A stretch of DNA of 64,000 nt from Tritrichomonas musculus (taxonomy: Eukaryota; Parabasalia; Tritrichomonadida; Tritrichomonadidae): the NCBI GenBank assembly GCA_039105265.1, contig JAPFFF010000001.1, forward strand, positions 3,844,001 through 3,908,000. The letters run 5' to 3'. A program made the position numbers and the translations under genes. Shown piece by piece: positions 49,697 through 60,069 of the stretch. Every line of letters starts with the position of its first letter. Positions within the stretch are counted from its first letter, which is position 1. The notes below the pieces were generated by a model. That model had not been told where the DNA came from. It made no database searches and worked only from the letters and a program-made list of their open reading frames with translations.

Positions 49697-52600
49697 ATGA
49701 GCGTCAATGAAGATCTACTAAAAAAAGCGAAATTATATCTGAGCCAGCGTGAAATTTTATTTTCAGATATAGCCATAATATCACATTTAGGAATGAATTC
49801 AAAAAAAAATCATGTTTTTGTTATATCAGGATTCAACATTTTTATTCTTACTCAAAAAAAAGTATCAAAAAGCATTGCCAAAAAATATGATAAATCAATA
49901 TTTGATATTTCATTGGTTTCTTTAGACAGTTTAAATAATATCATGATCCAATTTTCAAAAAGTAAAAATTCCAACGAATTTAAATTACAATTTCAAATTG
50001 AAAATCCTCAGGAATTAATCAAATCGATATTAGATCATATTAATAGATTACTTACCCCGTATGAACTTGAAAAAATAAAACTTTCTGGATTAGCAATTGA
50101 TCGCTTTGAGCCATGTACATCGCATTCTGTTTTAGATAGGCTTACGACATTGTTATTTCAAAATAATATTGAAGTTCCACCAATATTAATTAAAAAAGTT
50201 GCGCACCATTTATACACGCATTTGAATTCTTTCATTTTTTCCAAATTTAAAAAAATGAAGCAATTTTTCCCAATTTTTTTTCCATGTATGTCAATGCTTC
50301 GATATGTCAACCAGATAGATATTTATGCACCACGGCGCGTTTTCCCCTTATTATATAAACAAATGGAATGCTTTGATAATATATTACATGTCAAAATTAA
50401 AGGGCCTGATTCAGAAAAGCTCAAAGAATTTGTTGAAAAGTCAAAAGATATTAATTCCATCAGTTTTCATGATCGTGCTGTTCAGACATTTGAATTTATA
50501 GCATCCTTGATGGAAAATCGTGTTAATTCTATTGGATTTGATTCTTCTTTAGATGAGGCTTCATTTCAGTCCTTCATTCAATTACCATCATTTAACAATT
50601 TAAGATATTTTCGTGTTTCTAATCTTAATAATCTTGACTTCTCATCATGTGTTGCTAATTTTAATAGATTATCTGTGCTATCTTTGGTATCATGCAATTT
50701 GGAAGTCGGAGATGTTTTAGAAAAAATTATTTCAAACCACATTACTTTGCTCAAAAAAATTGATTTATCAGGAAATACCGGAAAAGGGTTCCATACATGT
50801 ATGACAAGACAGCAAAGACGTCTTCAAAATTTTTCACAATATCCACATTCAAGAACTTTGCATCAAATTGATAATAACCAACTTAGATTATCAAATTATC
50901 AAAATTCTGACGATACTGATATAAGCATTACCCTTCCAGTTCAATTAGAAGTATTGTTTGTTAATGATGTTGAGTGGGATGTTAATCAATTAATTTTTTT
51001 CATGAAATTATGCTCTAAATCGCAAATATCAAATTTATCCATCAATAATATTTCATTTATAAACGAAAACAAGGTTAATCCTACTAATATGGCTTCAACA
51101 ACAACAACAACAAATATAAACGACAGTGAGAATAAACGTAATCGTAATCGCCATCGCCATAGCACCCAAATCAATATAAACGATAATGCCAATAATGACG
51201 AAGAAGAAGATGAATATAGTTATTACGATGACGATGATTTAGATGAATCAATTCCAGATTTGGGGCCAGACGAAGATAATGCAAATTATAAAAATTTAAA
51301 TCCTATTGAAGCTAATACTGCTTGTTGGGAAGAATTTTTCACAAATATTCCTCAACAAATGAAATCTTTAAGATTGTTAAGCTGGAACTCAAATAAAATT
51401 AATAATGATTTTTTGACTTTATTATCACGATCTCCAATATTAACTGAAGTTTCATTTTGCGGTTGTAATTGCTCTGATATCAAATTTGTAGAAACCTTAT
51501 TATTGCAAAATAAAATTCAAAAAGCAAATTTGAAGCAAATTCGTTTTAATAGCCAATTCATTTATTTCCGTCAATTTAAGACTTTTTTGTCACATATTTC
51601 AGATATGAAATATTTGAAAAAACTTGATCTAAGCCATAATAATATTGATGATGAATGCTTTGATATTTTATCAGAATCATTATTAAGAGCAACCCTTGAT
51701 TTTATTGCACTTGATAATTCAAATGCTTCTTCTTATGAAGTTTTGATGAAATTTTATCAAAAACTTGAAAAAACAAAAGACAGACAAATTAAAATTTCAT
51801 TCCCAATTCTAGATATTCAACGATTAGAAATAGCACAAGCAGAAACCAATACTATTATTGAGTCCCTTCATAATTTGTCGAAGCCGCTCTCACAAAGAAC
51901 AATTAGTGAACATAAATATCTGCCTGAAGTCTTTTATCTCAAAATTGATAATAATTTCCCTCAATTTCTTTCCAAGAAGGAGGGTATCCAAACTGAAAAC
52001 GTGAGGAATAGAGCATTAACTCAACCTGCTATTCAACCAGCATCATCGCATGCCAACAACAATAATAATAGCAATAATAATAATGACAATGACAATAATA
52101 ATAATAATAATGATAATGAAAATAATAATAATAATAACAATAATAATGATAATGGCAATGACAATAATAATGATAATAATAATGCTAATATAAATAGCAA
52201 AAAGAGAAATACCAATAATGACAGCGCCAAAAACAGTAATGAAAATGATAACAATAATATTTCCAATCCTAAAACTACTAATTCAATCAGAAATAATACT
52301 AAAAATCCCAACAAACTATCATTTAATGATGATAGTTATTCGTTTAATTCTGAAGATGAATATCCAAGAGCAACATTCAAGAAAAACGCATCAAAAAATA
52401 TATATAACAAACAAATTTCCAATAGCAACAACAACTATAAGCATTCAAGGAGCAACAGTAACAATGACAATTTTGATAATAACTATAACTATGATAATTA
52501 CAACCAAAATTTCTATAACAGCGCAAGCCCAATTAAAGTAAGCCGTCAAAGAAACAGATCAAGTCAAAACATAAGTACTAATCTTCCTGATTCATCTGCA

Positions 52601-52855
52601 AACCGTCCAGCATATATGAATATCTACGATGATAATATGAATTATTATAATTTTCATAGAAGTCCTAGAAAAGATAATGATTTTATGAACTTCTCACCTA
52701 ATTCAGAAAAAAGGCGTTGGTCAAAAATTGAGCATGAAAGTTGGAAGCCTCGAGTGTTGCCAACGCCACCAAGGATAGACAACACAGCAATTAAGATGAA
52801 CTATAATAAAGAATTTGGTTTGCGTAAACTTTTAAGTCAGATGGTCAAACAATAA
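49697..52855 (+). CDS. CARMIL-like leucine-rich repeat protein, 1052 aa
   Basis: The N-terminal 120 residues (VFVISGFNIFILTQKKVSKS, beta-strand rich) look like the non-canonical PH domain of CARMIL. Leucine-rich repeats follow, clear at about 290-365 (RLSVLSLVSCNLEVGDVLEK, KKIDLSGNTG) and 555-680 (MKYLKKLDLSHNNIDDECFD), interrupted by an acidic Asp/Glu insertion near 495-535. Residues 770-1000 are low complexity with a long Asn/Asp run. Close to the end, SKIEHESWKPRVLPTPP (about 1008-1024) resembles the capping-protein-interaction motif (L-x-H-x-T-x-x-R-P-K). In CARMIL this order serves to uncap actin filaments at membranes. The PH-LRR-tail layout supports the label; ligand binding is inferred. 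The gene diverges from the BEACH gene 141 bp away. Confidence 0.72.
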   Translation: MSVNEDLLKKAKLYLSQREILFSDIAIISHLGMNSKKNHVFVISGFNIFILTQKKVSKSIAKKYDKSIFDISLVSLDSLNNIMIQFSKSKNSNEFKLQFQIENPQELIKSILDHINRLLTPYELEKIKLSGLAIDRFEPCTSHSVLDRLTTLLFQNNIEVPPILIKKVAHHLYTHLNSFIFSKFKKMKQFFPIFFPCMSMLRYVNQIDIYAPRRVFPLLYKQMECFDNILHVKIKGPDSEKLKEFVEKSKDINSISFHDRAVQTFEFIASLMENRVNSIGFDSSLDEASFQSFIQLPSFNNLRYFRVSNLNNLDFSSCVANFNRLSVLSLVSCNLEVGDVLEKIISNHITLLKKIDLSGNTGKGFHTCMTRQQRRLQNFSQYPHSRTLHQIDNNQLRLSNYQNSDDTDISITLPVQLEVLFVNDVEWDVNQLIFFMKLCSKSQISNLSINNISFINENKVNPTNMASTTTTTNINDSENKRNRNRHRHSTQININDNANNDEEEDEYSYYDDDDLDESIPDLGPDEDNANYKNLNPIEANTACWEEFFTNIPQQMKSLRLLSWNSNKINNDFLTLLSRSPILTEVSFCGCNCSDIKFVETLLLQNKIQKANLKQIRFNSQFIYFRQFKTFLSHISDMKYLKKLDLSHNNIDDECFDILSESLLRATLDFIALDNSNASSYEVLMKFYQKLEKTKDRQIKISFPILDIQRLEIAQAETNTIIESLHNLSKPLSQRTISEHKYLPEVFYLKIDNNFPQFLSKKEGIQTENVRNRALTQPAIQPASSHANNNNNSNNNNDNDNNNNNNDNENNNNNNNNNDNGNDNNNDNNNANINSKKRNTNNDSAKNSNENDNNNISNPKTTNSIRNNTKNPNKLSFNDDSYSFNSEDEYPRATFKKNASKNIYNKQISNSNNNYKHSRSNSNNDNFDNNYNYDNYNQNFYNSASPIKVSRQRNRSSQNISTNLPDSSANRPAYMNIYDDNMNYYNFHRSPRKDNDFMNFSPNSEKRRWSKIEHESWKPRVLPTPPRIDNTAIKMNYNKEFGLRKLLSQMVKQ
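52055..52200. repeat. Poly-Asn/Asp coding microsatellite (AAT/GAT/AAC)n
   Basis: A run of about 48 codons consists almost only of AAT, AAC and GAT with a few AGC, GAA and GGC, encoding Asn interspersed with Asp. It lies in the disordered linker of the CARMIL-like protein and is probably length-variable between strains. Confidence 0.9.
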
Positions 52856-53144
52856 TTGTGATTTAGCAATGCAAAAACTAAAGATTTGTTATTTTTTTTT
52901 TGATTTCAAATAAAATTGTTTTATTTTTTATACATTGCTTTTCGTTTTGTTTGAAATGCTTATTTGTATATGCATATTACTTCTTCCTTTATGAATGCTA
53001 TTTCATTTTTTTTTTTTGAATTAGATTTCAATTATTTAAACTTTTTGAATATACCCATTTGAAATCTTTATCGTATTTCTGAAAGAAATTTTTCAATAAG
53101 TGAAAAGGTCAAATTTGAAAAAATCTCGAAAATCTTTAAAATAA

Positions 53145-53921
53145 ATGTATGGAGGAGACCTTATCCAAACTCGAATTAGATTACAAACAGAAGCTGCTAA
53201 AAAGAAATTTCCCCAATTGATAGATCAAGATCCTTTTACATTGTCTATTATTTTCCCTGAATTTCCCCAAGTTCAATATATAATTCATTTACCACCAAAT
53301 TATCCCGATGCACCTCCAATATTATCTCAATCAGGACGACAGTTTACAGTTCCTTTGACAAATAACTGGATGTCTGTTTTTCAAATTGTTAATGTTGTTC
53401 AGCAATTATATGTTCGTACAAAAAATTTGCCTGGTCCTCCAATTGATATTAATGAAAATCAAATTCGTCAGCAAATTATTTCATTTGGCGGCCAAATCCA
53501 AGATGACAACCAACGCTCAAAATTGATTCGCAGTATGAAAGTAGTGTCTGATGCACAAACGCGACTTGATGCCATATCAGATAAAAGTAAAAAGCAGAAA
53601 AACGAAACTACTAAGCTTTTTGATCAATCTGTTGAAAATGCAGAAAAACTAAACCAATTAAATCAAGAACGAATTCAAGTTGAATCGAAAGTTAAATGCG
53701 CTGAAAGTTCAGGACCTCAAAAAATGATTGAAGCACGTAAGGCAAAGGCTGCTCAACTCAGGCAAGAGGCACTTTCTAAAGACTCCCAGATTGAAGAATT
53801 AAAACAAAGAGTGGCAGATAAGAGTTTAGAAGTCAAGCGTTATTATAAAGAACTCAGAAGTATTATGGAGCAAAAGTGCTACTTGAATTTACTTGCGGAA
53901 GCCATTGAAAATCAGCAATAA
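53145..53921 (+). CDS. VPS37-like ESCRT-I subunit (UEV-like plus Mod(r)), 258 aa
   Basis: Residues 20-100 resemble the ubiquitin-E2-variant fold of VPS37A: a beta sheet, then IHLPPNYPDAPPIL, the typical LP.xYP..PP turn of UEV/E2 folds, without a catalytic cysteine. Residues 130-258 are a long helical coiled coil ending DKSLEVKRYYKELRSIMEQK, matching the Mod(r) domain that packs with TSG101/VPS23 and VPS28 in the ESCRT-I stalk. ESCRT-I sorts ubiquitinated cargo into multivesicular bodies. The length fits a compact VPS37A. The stop is embedded in TAAAA. TSG101 itself is the alternative, but it would have Pro-rich linker and steadiness box features that I do not see. Confidence 0.78.
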   Translation: MYGGDLIQTRIRLQTEAAKKKFPQLIDQDPFTLSIIFPEFPQVQYIIHLPPNYPDAPPILSQSGRQFTVPLTNNWMSVFQIVNVVQQLYVRTKNLPGPPIDINENQIRQQIISFGGQIQDDNQRSKLIRSMKVVSDAQTRLDAISDKSKKQKNETTKLFDQSVENAEKLNQLNQERIQVESKVKCAESSGPQKMIEARKAKAAQLRQEALSKDSQIEELKQRVADKSLEVKRYYKELRSIMEQKCYLNLLAEAIENQQ

Positions 53922-54086
53922 AAATTTTTTTATATTCAACTTAATTATTTGATTTTAATACTCATCACATACTATTTTGTTATATGATTTTCCATTTTAT
54001 AATACAAATGGATTTCATGTATCATACATTTTATATTAAATTTTTGAGGTCAAATATTTAAATGTTTTATGGTCAAAAAGGAATAA

Positions 54087-55286
54087 ATGGGAAAACGAAC
54101 GCTTTTATTATTCATTATCAAAATTGCTATTATATTGTCTTTAGGATATCTTCTTCATGCTCAATCTTTTATAAAAATGAATCGGCCTCGTCCTGATCCT
54201 AAGAATTTTGAAGATATTGAGCCTGAACATTATACCATTGATGATTTTAGTCAATCTCTCCCATTTGAAAATGGCGATTATGATGAATCAGAAGTTGAGG
54301 AAGCGAATACCTTCTTTCATTTACCTTATTTATTATCTCCAAATTTTGTATCATGTAATGAAAGTGATGAATATAGCTGCTTTGAACTTATCCGCGCTTA
54401 TAGAACTACAAAAGAATATTTAGAGCTTTACAAAAAAGAAACTCCTCAAAAATATGTTGTTGCTGAAATGCCATCAAACGCTTCATTATCCTGTCGAATG
54501 TCATCATTTTATAATGCATTTTTAATTGCAATGTTTACAAAGCGTGTTCTCGTTCTTAAAACGGATGATCCTGATGTAGGATGGCTTCATTCTCAATTAA
54601 AGCCATTATTTACTGCCAAATTGAATATTCCTAATGAAGGTCTCGAGTTACCAAATAATTTTACATTCCCTTGTGAAGATGTCAATGTGCCTAATCAATC
54701 AATTATCATCACACCTTGTATGTGGTCTCAAATTTCTTATATTCATCCTTACCTAGCTCCACGGATTCGCTCAGTTTTTGGAATTCACGCCGCATTTTAT
54801 ATATGCAATTTCTTATTCAATGAATTTAATGCAATGATTGATTGCGAAAAAGTTGCAGATGGTACCATTGCTGCAGTTCCTTATAATGGGGGAAAATGGC
54901 GTATAAAGAAAGAGCAATTTAAACAGCGAATGGTTCAATGCATTCCAAAGAATAAAACATATATCATTATTGAAGAGAATGAAGGAAAAAGTGATAATGA
55001 CCAAATTTGTATGATGAAAAAATTAATTTCAGCTGACAAAATCGTTTATTCTTTCGGCTCTGTTTTAGGATGGATGTCAGTTGCAATGGCAATGCAAAAA
55101 GAAAAAGGTGCTGCTGTTGATATAGACGGTAAATATTGTATGGAGCTCAGAAATACCCAATCAGGCAGTTTAATACATACTTATAATCCAAAAAAATTTT
55201 TCCATTACTCTTCAAATAACGATTTTCTGATATGCGGACCTAATTATAATGATGCAAGGTTTTATGAAAGATATTTAATGTGGTGA
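54087..55286 (+). CDS. Type II membrane glycosyltransferase, fucosyltransferase (GT37)-like, 399 aa
   Basis: A short cytoplasmic N-terminus (MGKR) precedes one transmembrane helix (residues 5-25, TLLLFIIKIAIILSLGYLL), the usual Golgi type II arrangement. The lumenal domain has SLSCRMSSFYNAFLIAMFTK, followed by RVLVLKTDD, which parallels the G-x-R-hhshhsAFLhAhhTdRVLLh block of plant xyloglucan fucosyltransferases and related GT folds. Near the C-terminus VYSFGSVLGWMSVAMAMQKEK corresponds to the S-x-x-S-s-h-G-h-h-A block that closes the donor site in that group. N-glycosylation sites and several Cys are present. The sugar transferred is not certain. Confidence 0.65.
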   Translation: MGKRTLLLFIIKIAIILSLGYLLHAQSFIKMNRPRPDPKNFEDIEPEHYTIDDFSQSLPFENGDYDESEVEEANTFFHLPYLLSPNFVSCNESDEYSCFELIRAYRTTKEYLELYKKETPQKYVVAEMPSNASLSCRMSSFYNAFLIAMFTKRVLVLKTDDPDVGWLHSQLKPLFTAKLNIPNEGLELPNNFTFPCEDVNVPNQSIIITPCMWSQISYIHPYLAPRIRSVFGIHAAFYICNFLFNEFNAMIDCEKVADGTIAAVPYNGGKWRIKKEQFKQRMVQCIPKNKTYIIIEENEGKSDNDQICMMKKLISADKIVYSFGSVLGWMSVAMAMQKEKGAAVDIDGKYCMELRNTQSGSLIHTYNPKKFFHYSSNNDFLICGPNYNDARFYERYLMW

Positions 55287-55680
55287 TTATTTAGTTGTTA
55301 TCATATACAAATTGGAGATAAAATGCGCCTTATAATTATATGTGTTTCAATATTATATACTAGATATTATGATAAAATATATATATTTTAAAATTTTAGA
55401 TTTCTTCTTCTTTTGATTTTATTTATTCAAATATGACATGATTAAACGTTGCTAGCACTTTTGGAAAATAATAAAATCTCAAATATCTTGTACCAATGAA
55501 TTAATAAACTTTTTGAAAATGATCTCTGTCTATAGAAATAAATATGCAGTAATGATATTTTAATTTACACAACAATCATGAGCATCACTTCACTTTCTAA
55601 TTAAAAATGATTATTACATTTATATTTGGATTTAAAAATATATACTCGTAGTTGAGCCATTAAAAATTGTTTGAAATGAA
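55287..55680. other. Spacer between convergent genes
   Basis: AT-rich sequence holding the 3' flanks of the glycosyltransferase and BAR-like genes; AAACTTTTTGAAAATG occurs near 55507. No gene seen. Confidence 0.5.
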
Positions 55681-56388
55681 TTATTCAAGTTGTTTGAATG
55701 ATTCTTTCTCATATTCTATAATTCTTTTAAGCGTATTTTTTCTTGCTTCAGTAAATTTTTCATCTACCAATTTGGATTCTGCTGCTAAAATTTGTTTTAA
55801 CGCAGATACTCTTTCTCTCACATCTTGTTCAATATGTTGTAGCTCAATCATACGATCTGGTAATGAAGACTCTGCTGCTGATTGAATATTTTTTCTTAAT
55901 CTTTCAAGCTTCAAACAATTTTGGGAAAATTCGCCTCGTTCATCCGTTTTACTCCTGATTCGGGTAATAATATCATCAAAATCTTTTTCAATTTCATTTG
56001 GAATCCTGACTTCAGATATGTTAGCAAGGAAATCACTTAAATGCTTATATTTTTCAATAGAATTCTTTAAAGACGTGATTTCATCGTCATCAAGATCAAT
56101 AGAAGAACTTTGGCTTTCTTTTTGATCAGGTATTATAACAGAAAAAGAAGACATATTAGCATAACAAGTTGCGAGATTGGATACTTGCTGCTTGAAATTT
56201 TGTACTTTTTTAATAATTTCTTGGCTTTGCTTTAATACTCGATCAAAAGTATCTAATATTGCTTTTGATTGCGAATCTTCAATAAAAGATTCTGGAAGAA
56301 CACGATCAGATGCCTTTCCAATAGTATCTACAACAGTGTCCTTTGCATGCTCCCAGAGGTTTGAAGCAGTTTGTAAAAAATGATTCAT
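55681..56388 (-). CDS. BAR-domain-like coiled-coil protein, 235 aa
   Basis: The protein is helical throughout, with an amphipathic N-terminal helix (MNHFLQTASNLWEHAKDTVV) and three long charged helices of about 60-70 residues (around 35-85, 105-160 and 165-235). Size, the N-terminal amphipathic helix and the three-helix pattern fit N-BAR or BAR proteins that bend membranes in endocytosis and traffic. No SH3 domain follows. The identification rests on pattern alone; a generic coiled-coil protein is the alternative. Confidence 0.6.
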   Translation of the reverse strand: MNHFLQTASNLWEHAKDTVVDTIGKASDRVLPESFIEDSQSKAILDTFDRVLKQSQEIIKKVQNFKQQVSNLATCYANMSSFSVIIPDQKESQSSSIDLDDDEITSLKNSIEKYKHLSDFLANISEVRIPNEIEKDFDDIITRIRSKTDERGEFSQNCLKLERLRKNIQSAAESSLPDRMIELQHIEQDVRERVSALKQILAAESKLVDEKFTEARKNTLKRIIEYEKESFKQLE

Positions 56389-57627
56389 AATATAATATAA
56401 AGGGACCTAAAAAAATAGGGGTCTCATTCAAAAAAAAAAAGGGATCTACGATCAAGTTAAGAAAAAATTGAATATTTTCTTAGAAATAATTATTTTTACA
56501 AATATCTTAAATTAATTTTTGTTTCCTTGTTGTATTTCCTTGCTGTATATCATTTTCTGAGAAATTGATATGACATGGTCTCAATTTTTTTGTGAGAAAT
56601 AGAAGATTTTTAGAAAAAAACAATTTTTACTAGTTCGAGTAATTGCATAAATAATTTAATTTAAAAAATAAAATATACTCAATGTTTTTAATTGTAATAA
56701 TATATTAATTTAAAAAAGATTAGAATTTTGGTTGTGATAAATATTATTTTTTAAACCTATAAAATCACATAATTATCAAAAAGTTTAATAGAAAATTCTC
56801 ATATCATAAAACTTCGAAAAAAAAACTCTAGATCTCTGAAATTGAACTCAATTATCCGAGTATATATTTGTTTATCGATATAAAAAATAAATCAATTATC
56901 GAGAATCTGAAAATACCAAGCCTAATTTAGACTTTTGAAAAAATTAAATTTTAGTTGAAATTTTACATTTGCGATGCATAAATGATATGGTGTCTAGTTA
57001 TATTTAATGTAACATATAATATTTTGAATACTAATTAATCTTAAATAAGGAATCAATCTTGCTTGAGTTACATAAAAAAAAAAAATAAACGTACACTCTT
57101 CCAAGATTTTGACATATTTGGCTTGTGATGATTTTTATGAGAAAATTTTCATGTAAATACATTTTATCTGCATATTGTGATTAGCATATTTGGTTTTAAT
57201 ACCAAAATTTAAAATAAAAAATTCAATGCCACAGTCTTATCAACTTGAAAATTAGATAAGGATTGATTTTGTTACTTTAAATATATTAATGAATACATGT
57301 ATAATATTTTTATGCTTTAATTTTATTAATATTTTCAATATTGGGATCAAAATCATCTAAAATAAAAATAATTAGATAATAAACGGTCTCTGCCAGATTT
57401 TTCTTTGAGCAACCTGACTTTACCAAGTTCATAAAATATTGATCAGATTGTCAAAAATAATTTTACATCATTACATGAAGATATTCACAGGAAAATAAAT
57501 ATTTGATATGTCAAAATTTCTTTATTTAAATTTTCTCCAAAATAAAGTATTTAATTTATTTGTTCTGAACAAATATTATTATTTAAAAAGTTAAAAATTT
57601 TCCCAATATTTATCCCATTTTTTGTTG
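56389..57627. other. Gene-free AT-rich stretch
   Basis: 1.24 kb between two divergent genes. I find no ORF, RNA gene or clear repeat. TTTAAAAAGTTAAAAATTTT about 35 bases before the downstream kinase ATG is a form of the AACTTTTT motif. Confidence 0.5.
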
Positions 57628-59262
57628 ATGAATAACTACCCAATTCACTCTAATAGTTTGCCAGACTCCATCTCGAAGTGGTCATCAGCTCTTCATCACC
57701 TAAAGAAATTTTGCGAAATTGTTGACCCAGACGAGTCAGATTCAGTATACAAAGATTTTTTACAAGCAATTCTTCAGAAAAAGTTTATGAACAATCTAGA
57801 TTCCAGATGTAGTGCTATTAGATGCGATACCGAAAACAATTTGCCATCACGCGGAATGAAAGGACCTAATTTTCATCAAAGCAAAACTTTTATAAACCCC
57901 GCTAACCAGTTTACTTTTTCAAGATTTGAGAGTGAATTTGCTGTTATCAAAGTAGCTTTTCAAAATTCGAATTCATCTGTTTTTCAGGCAATTCACAAAA
58001 TTGATGGATGCGTTTATGCTGTCAAAAAAGTTCAAGAGCCTATTACTGGATCAGATCTGTATTCAATAATCGAAGAAGCTCGGATGATGCCAAATCTAAT
58101 ACACCCTAATCTCATTCGTTATAATACTTCTTGGGTTGAATTCCAAATAAAAGGAGAACCACAAAATTCGGTTGTACTTGAATCTAAATCATCTATGGAC
58201 ACATTTATACGAAACATTGGATCTCCACAACCTTTTTACGCACTCAAAGGTCATTCGCCTCTTAGTATTACATTTGATCCAGTTGATGAAAATGAAGATG
58301 AAAATAACGATAACAATATTAAATCTGAAGCTAAAAATAAAAAAGAAGAGAATATTTATAATGAAAACAACGAAGAAGAAGAAGAAGAGGAAACCAGCGA
58401 TAATGATAAATTTATGAATAGCAATGAAAATTCAAATCATAGTTCTAGCTCTTATTTCTTTAACGACTCAAATTCATTTTCGGATATTAATTTTTCAAGT
58501 ACATACACAAGCACAGATTCAAAAGCTGAAACAAAGACTGATAATAGATTCATGCCAAATTTAGAGAAAACTGACTCAAACCCAAATTTTTTAATCAATG
58601 ATTTTGAAAACGATACAAAAACTGTTGATGATACATATTATTCGGATGATGAAGAAGCAAACGATCCTATAGATTTTGTTTTTTATCTTCAAATGGAGCT
58701 TTGTTCTGAAGTATCTTTTGCAGATTATATGAAACCATTAAACATTCATTCGCGACTGGAAAAATTTTTGCATGCATGCTATGGCCTTCAGTACTTGCAT
58801 AAGGCCGGAATTGTTCACAGAGATTTGAAACCATCAAACATTCTTATTGGAAACGATGATGAACCAAAACTTGCAGACTTTGGAATTTCCATTCGCCTTT
58901 CTCATCCAAATGTTCATGTTATGGAGTATATGACGGCGATATATGCTTCACCTGAACATAACGATGCTTTAAAAATTTCGACAAAATCAGATATTTTCAG
59001 CATGGGACTCATTTTTGCACAAATTCTTGGTGATTATAAGACAAAAATGGAGGAAATGATGTCATTATCAAATTTAAAGAAGTTTGGAAACCTTCCAAAA
59101 CAATTTTATAATGAAAAGGTATTTCATCAAAAAATACCAGAATTAATTATTAAAATGGCAAAGCCTACTCCTGATGATAGACCTGATATAGATGAAGTAA
59201 TCGAAGTACTCAAAAATATTATAAATGAAATGAGCTACTCAGATACAGATCATTGCGATTAA
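57628..59262 (+). CDS. PEK-type (eIF2alpha kinase-like) protein kinase with acidic insert, 544 aa
   Basis: The N-lobe starts near residue 95 (FAVIKVAFQNSNSSVFQAIH, YAVKKV with the ATP-binding Lys) and is followed by HPNLIRYNTSWVE, which matches the H-x-N-I-V-R-Y-y-x-a-W-x-E block of GCN2, PERK and HRI. A large acidic, Asn/Ser-rich insert (about 175-345) separates it from FYLQMELC, again the PEK hallmark (hhQMEyC). HRDLKPSNILI, LADFGIS and KSDIFSMGLIFAQIL follow, all catalytic residues present. No regulatory domain (RWD, HisRS, ER lumenal) is visible in the first 90 residues, so the stress signal is unknown. Expected substrate is eIF2alpha Ser51-like; WEE1-like kinases are the alternative. The in-frame TTG codons before the ATG are disregarded. 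Confidence 0.85.
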   Translation: MNNYPIHSNSLPDSISKWSSALHHLKKFCEIVDPDESDSVYKDFLQAILQKKFMNNLDSRCSAIRCDTENNLPSRGMKGPNFHQSKTFINPANQFTFSRFESEFAVIKVAFQNSNSSVFQAIHKIDGCVYAVKKVQEPITGSDLYSIIEEARMMPNLIHPNLIRYNTSWVEFQIKGEPQNSVVLESKSSMDTFIRNIGSPQPFYALKGHSPLSITFDPVDENEDENNDNNIKSEAKNKKEENIYNENNEEEEEEETSDNDKFMNSNENSNHSSSSYFFNDSNSFSDINFSSTYTSTDSKAETKTDNRFMPNLEKTDSNPNFLINDFENDTKTVDDTYYSDDEEANDPIDFVFYLQMELCSEVSFADYMKPLNIHSRLEKFLHACYGLQYLHKAGIVHRDLKPSNILIGNDDEPKLADFGISIRLSHPNVHVMEYMTAIYASPEHNDALKISTKSDIFSMGLIFAQILGDYKTKMEEMMSLSNLKKFGNLPKQFYNEKVFHQKIPELIIKMAKPTPDDRPDIDEVIEVLKNIINEMSYSDTDHCD

Positions 59263-59352
59263 TATTTTTTTTTTTTTTTTTATTGACTTAAAAAGAGAAA
59301 TGAATCAATGATTATTAGCAATAATCAAACAATATATTTACCATACTTTCTG

Positions 59353-59385
<33 letters not shown>

Positions 59386-60069
59386 AAAAATATTTAAAAA
59401 AAAGAAGATTTAAATTTGAATGCTAAGATCAAAACCTGAAACACTATTTATTAATACCAACATAATTTTAAGATCAATACTTTTAAATTTGAAAACATTA
59501 TGGTGCTTTTAAATTTTAAATTAACAATATAAATCATTTAGAAAACATTTTTTCCTAAAATAATATCCACGTTTCTATTTATCTTTTTGTTCTTTTTTAA
59601 TATCGACTTGCATTGAAAAATATGAATTTTCTATTAAAATTGAAAATTTGAATTAAATCTCTTTAGTGAACTAAGTTCTTTTCCTGACTTTGAAAGTTGT
59701 TTATAGTTTAACTCTAAAGAACTTGATCACTTTTATGGTAAAAGTTTTACAAAGTCGAAATTTATAAATGGCCTGATTTCACAAAATGTTTACTATGAGT
59801 TCTCAAATTTGTGAAAATTATTATTTTATCAACATTATTTCAAATAAATTCTATAAGCATTCAAAAAATAATTGATCTTCTAGTTATTTAATACATTTTT
59901 ACCATGTTCAATAAACTATTATTTAATTAAAAACTATTTTATTTTTTAATTTAATAATAAATCAAATTTATAATTTAATATATTTCCCAAAAAATAAAAA
60001 GAATATTTAAGCAAAAAAAAAAAAAATATATTGAAATATTTCTATTATGAAATTTTCATTTCATTTTTA
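59263..60069. other. AT-rich spacer with A/T runs
   Basis: Immediately after the kinase stop there is a T run, and at 59356-59390 an A-rich run with AG steps. No gene or RNA is visible. The last 14 bases form an initiator-like sequence for the next gene. Confidence 0.5.
60056..60069 (+). promoter_or_regulatory. Initiator-like element of the HAD gene
   Basis: TCATTTCATTTTTA directly abuts the ATG at 60070 and resembles the trichomonad initiator TCA-Py-T-(A/T)-Py-TCATTA. It supports starting at 60070 rather than at the TTG at 60031. The match is moderate. Confidence 0.3.

Noticed and set aside
52033-52314. Leucine-rich minus-strand frame
   Set aside because: Antisense shadow of the poly-Asn codons in the CARMIL-like gene.
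60031-60069. Longer start for the HAD phosphatase
   Set aside because: It would begin with TTG; the ATG at 60070 follows an initiator-like sequence and gives a normal length.
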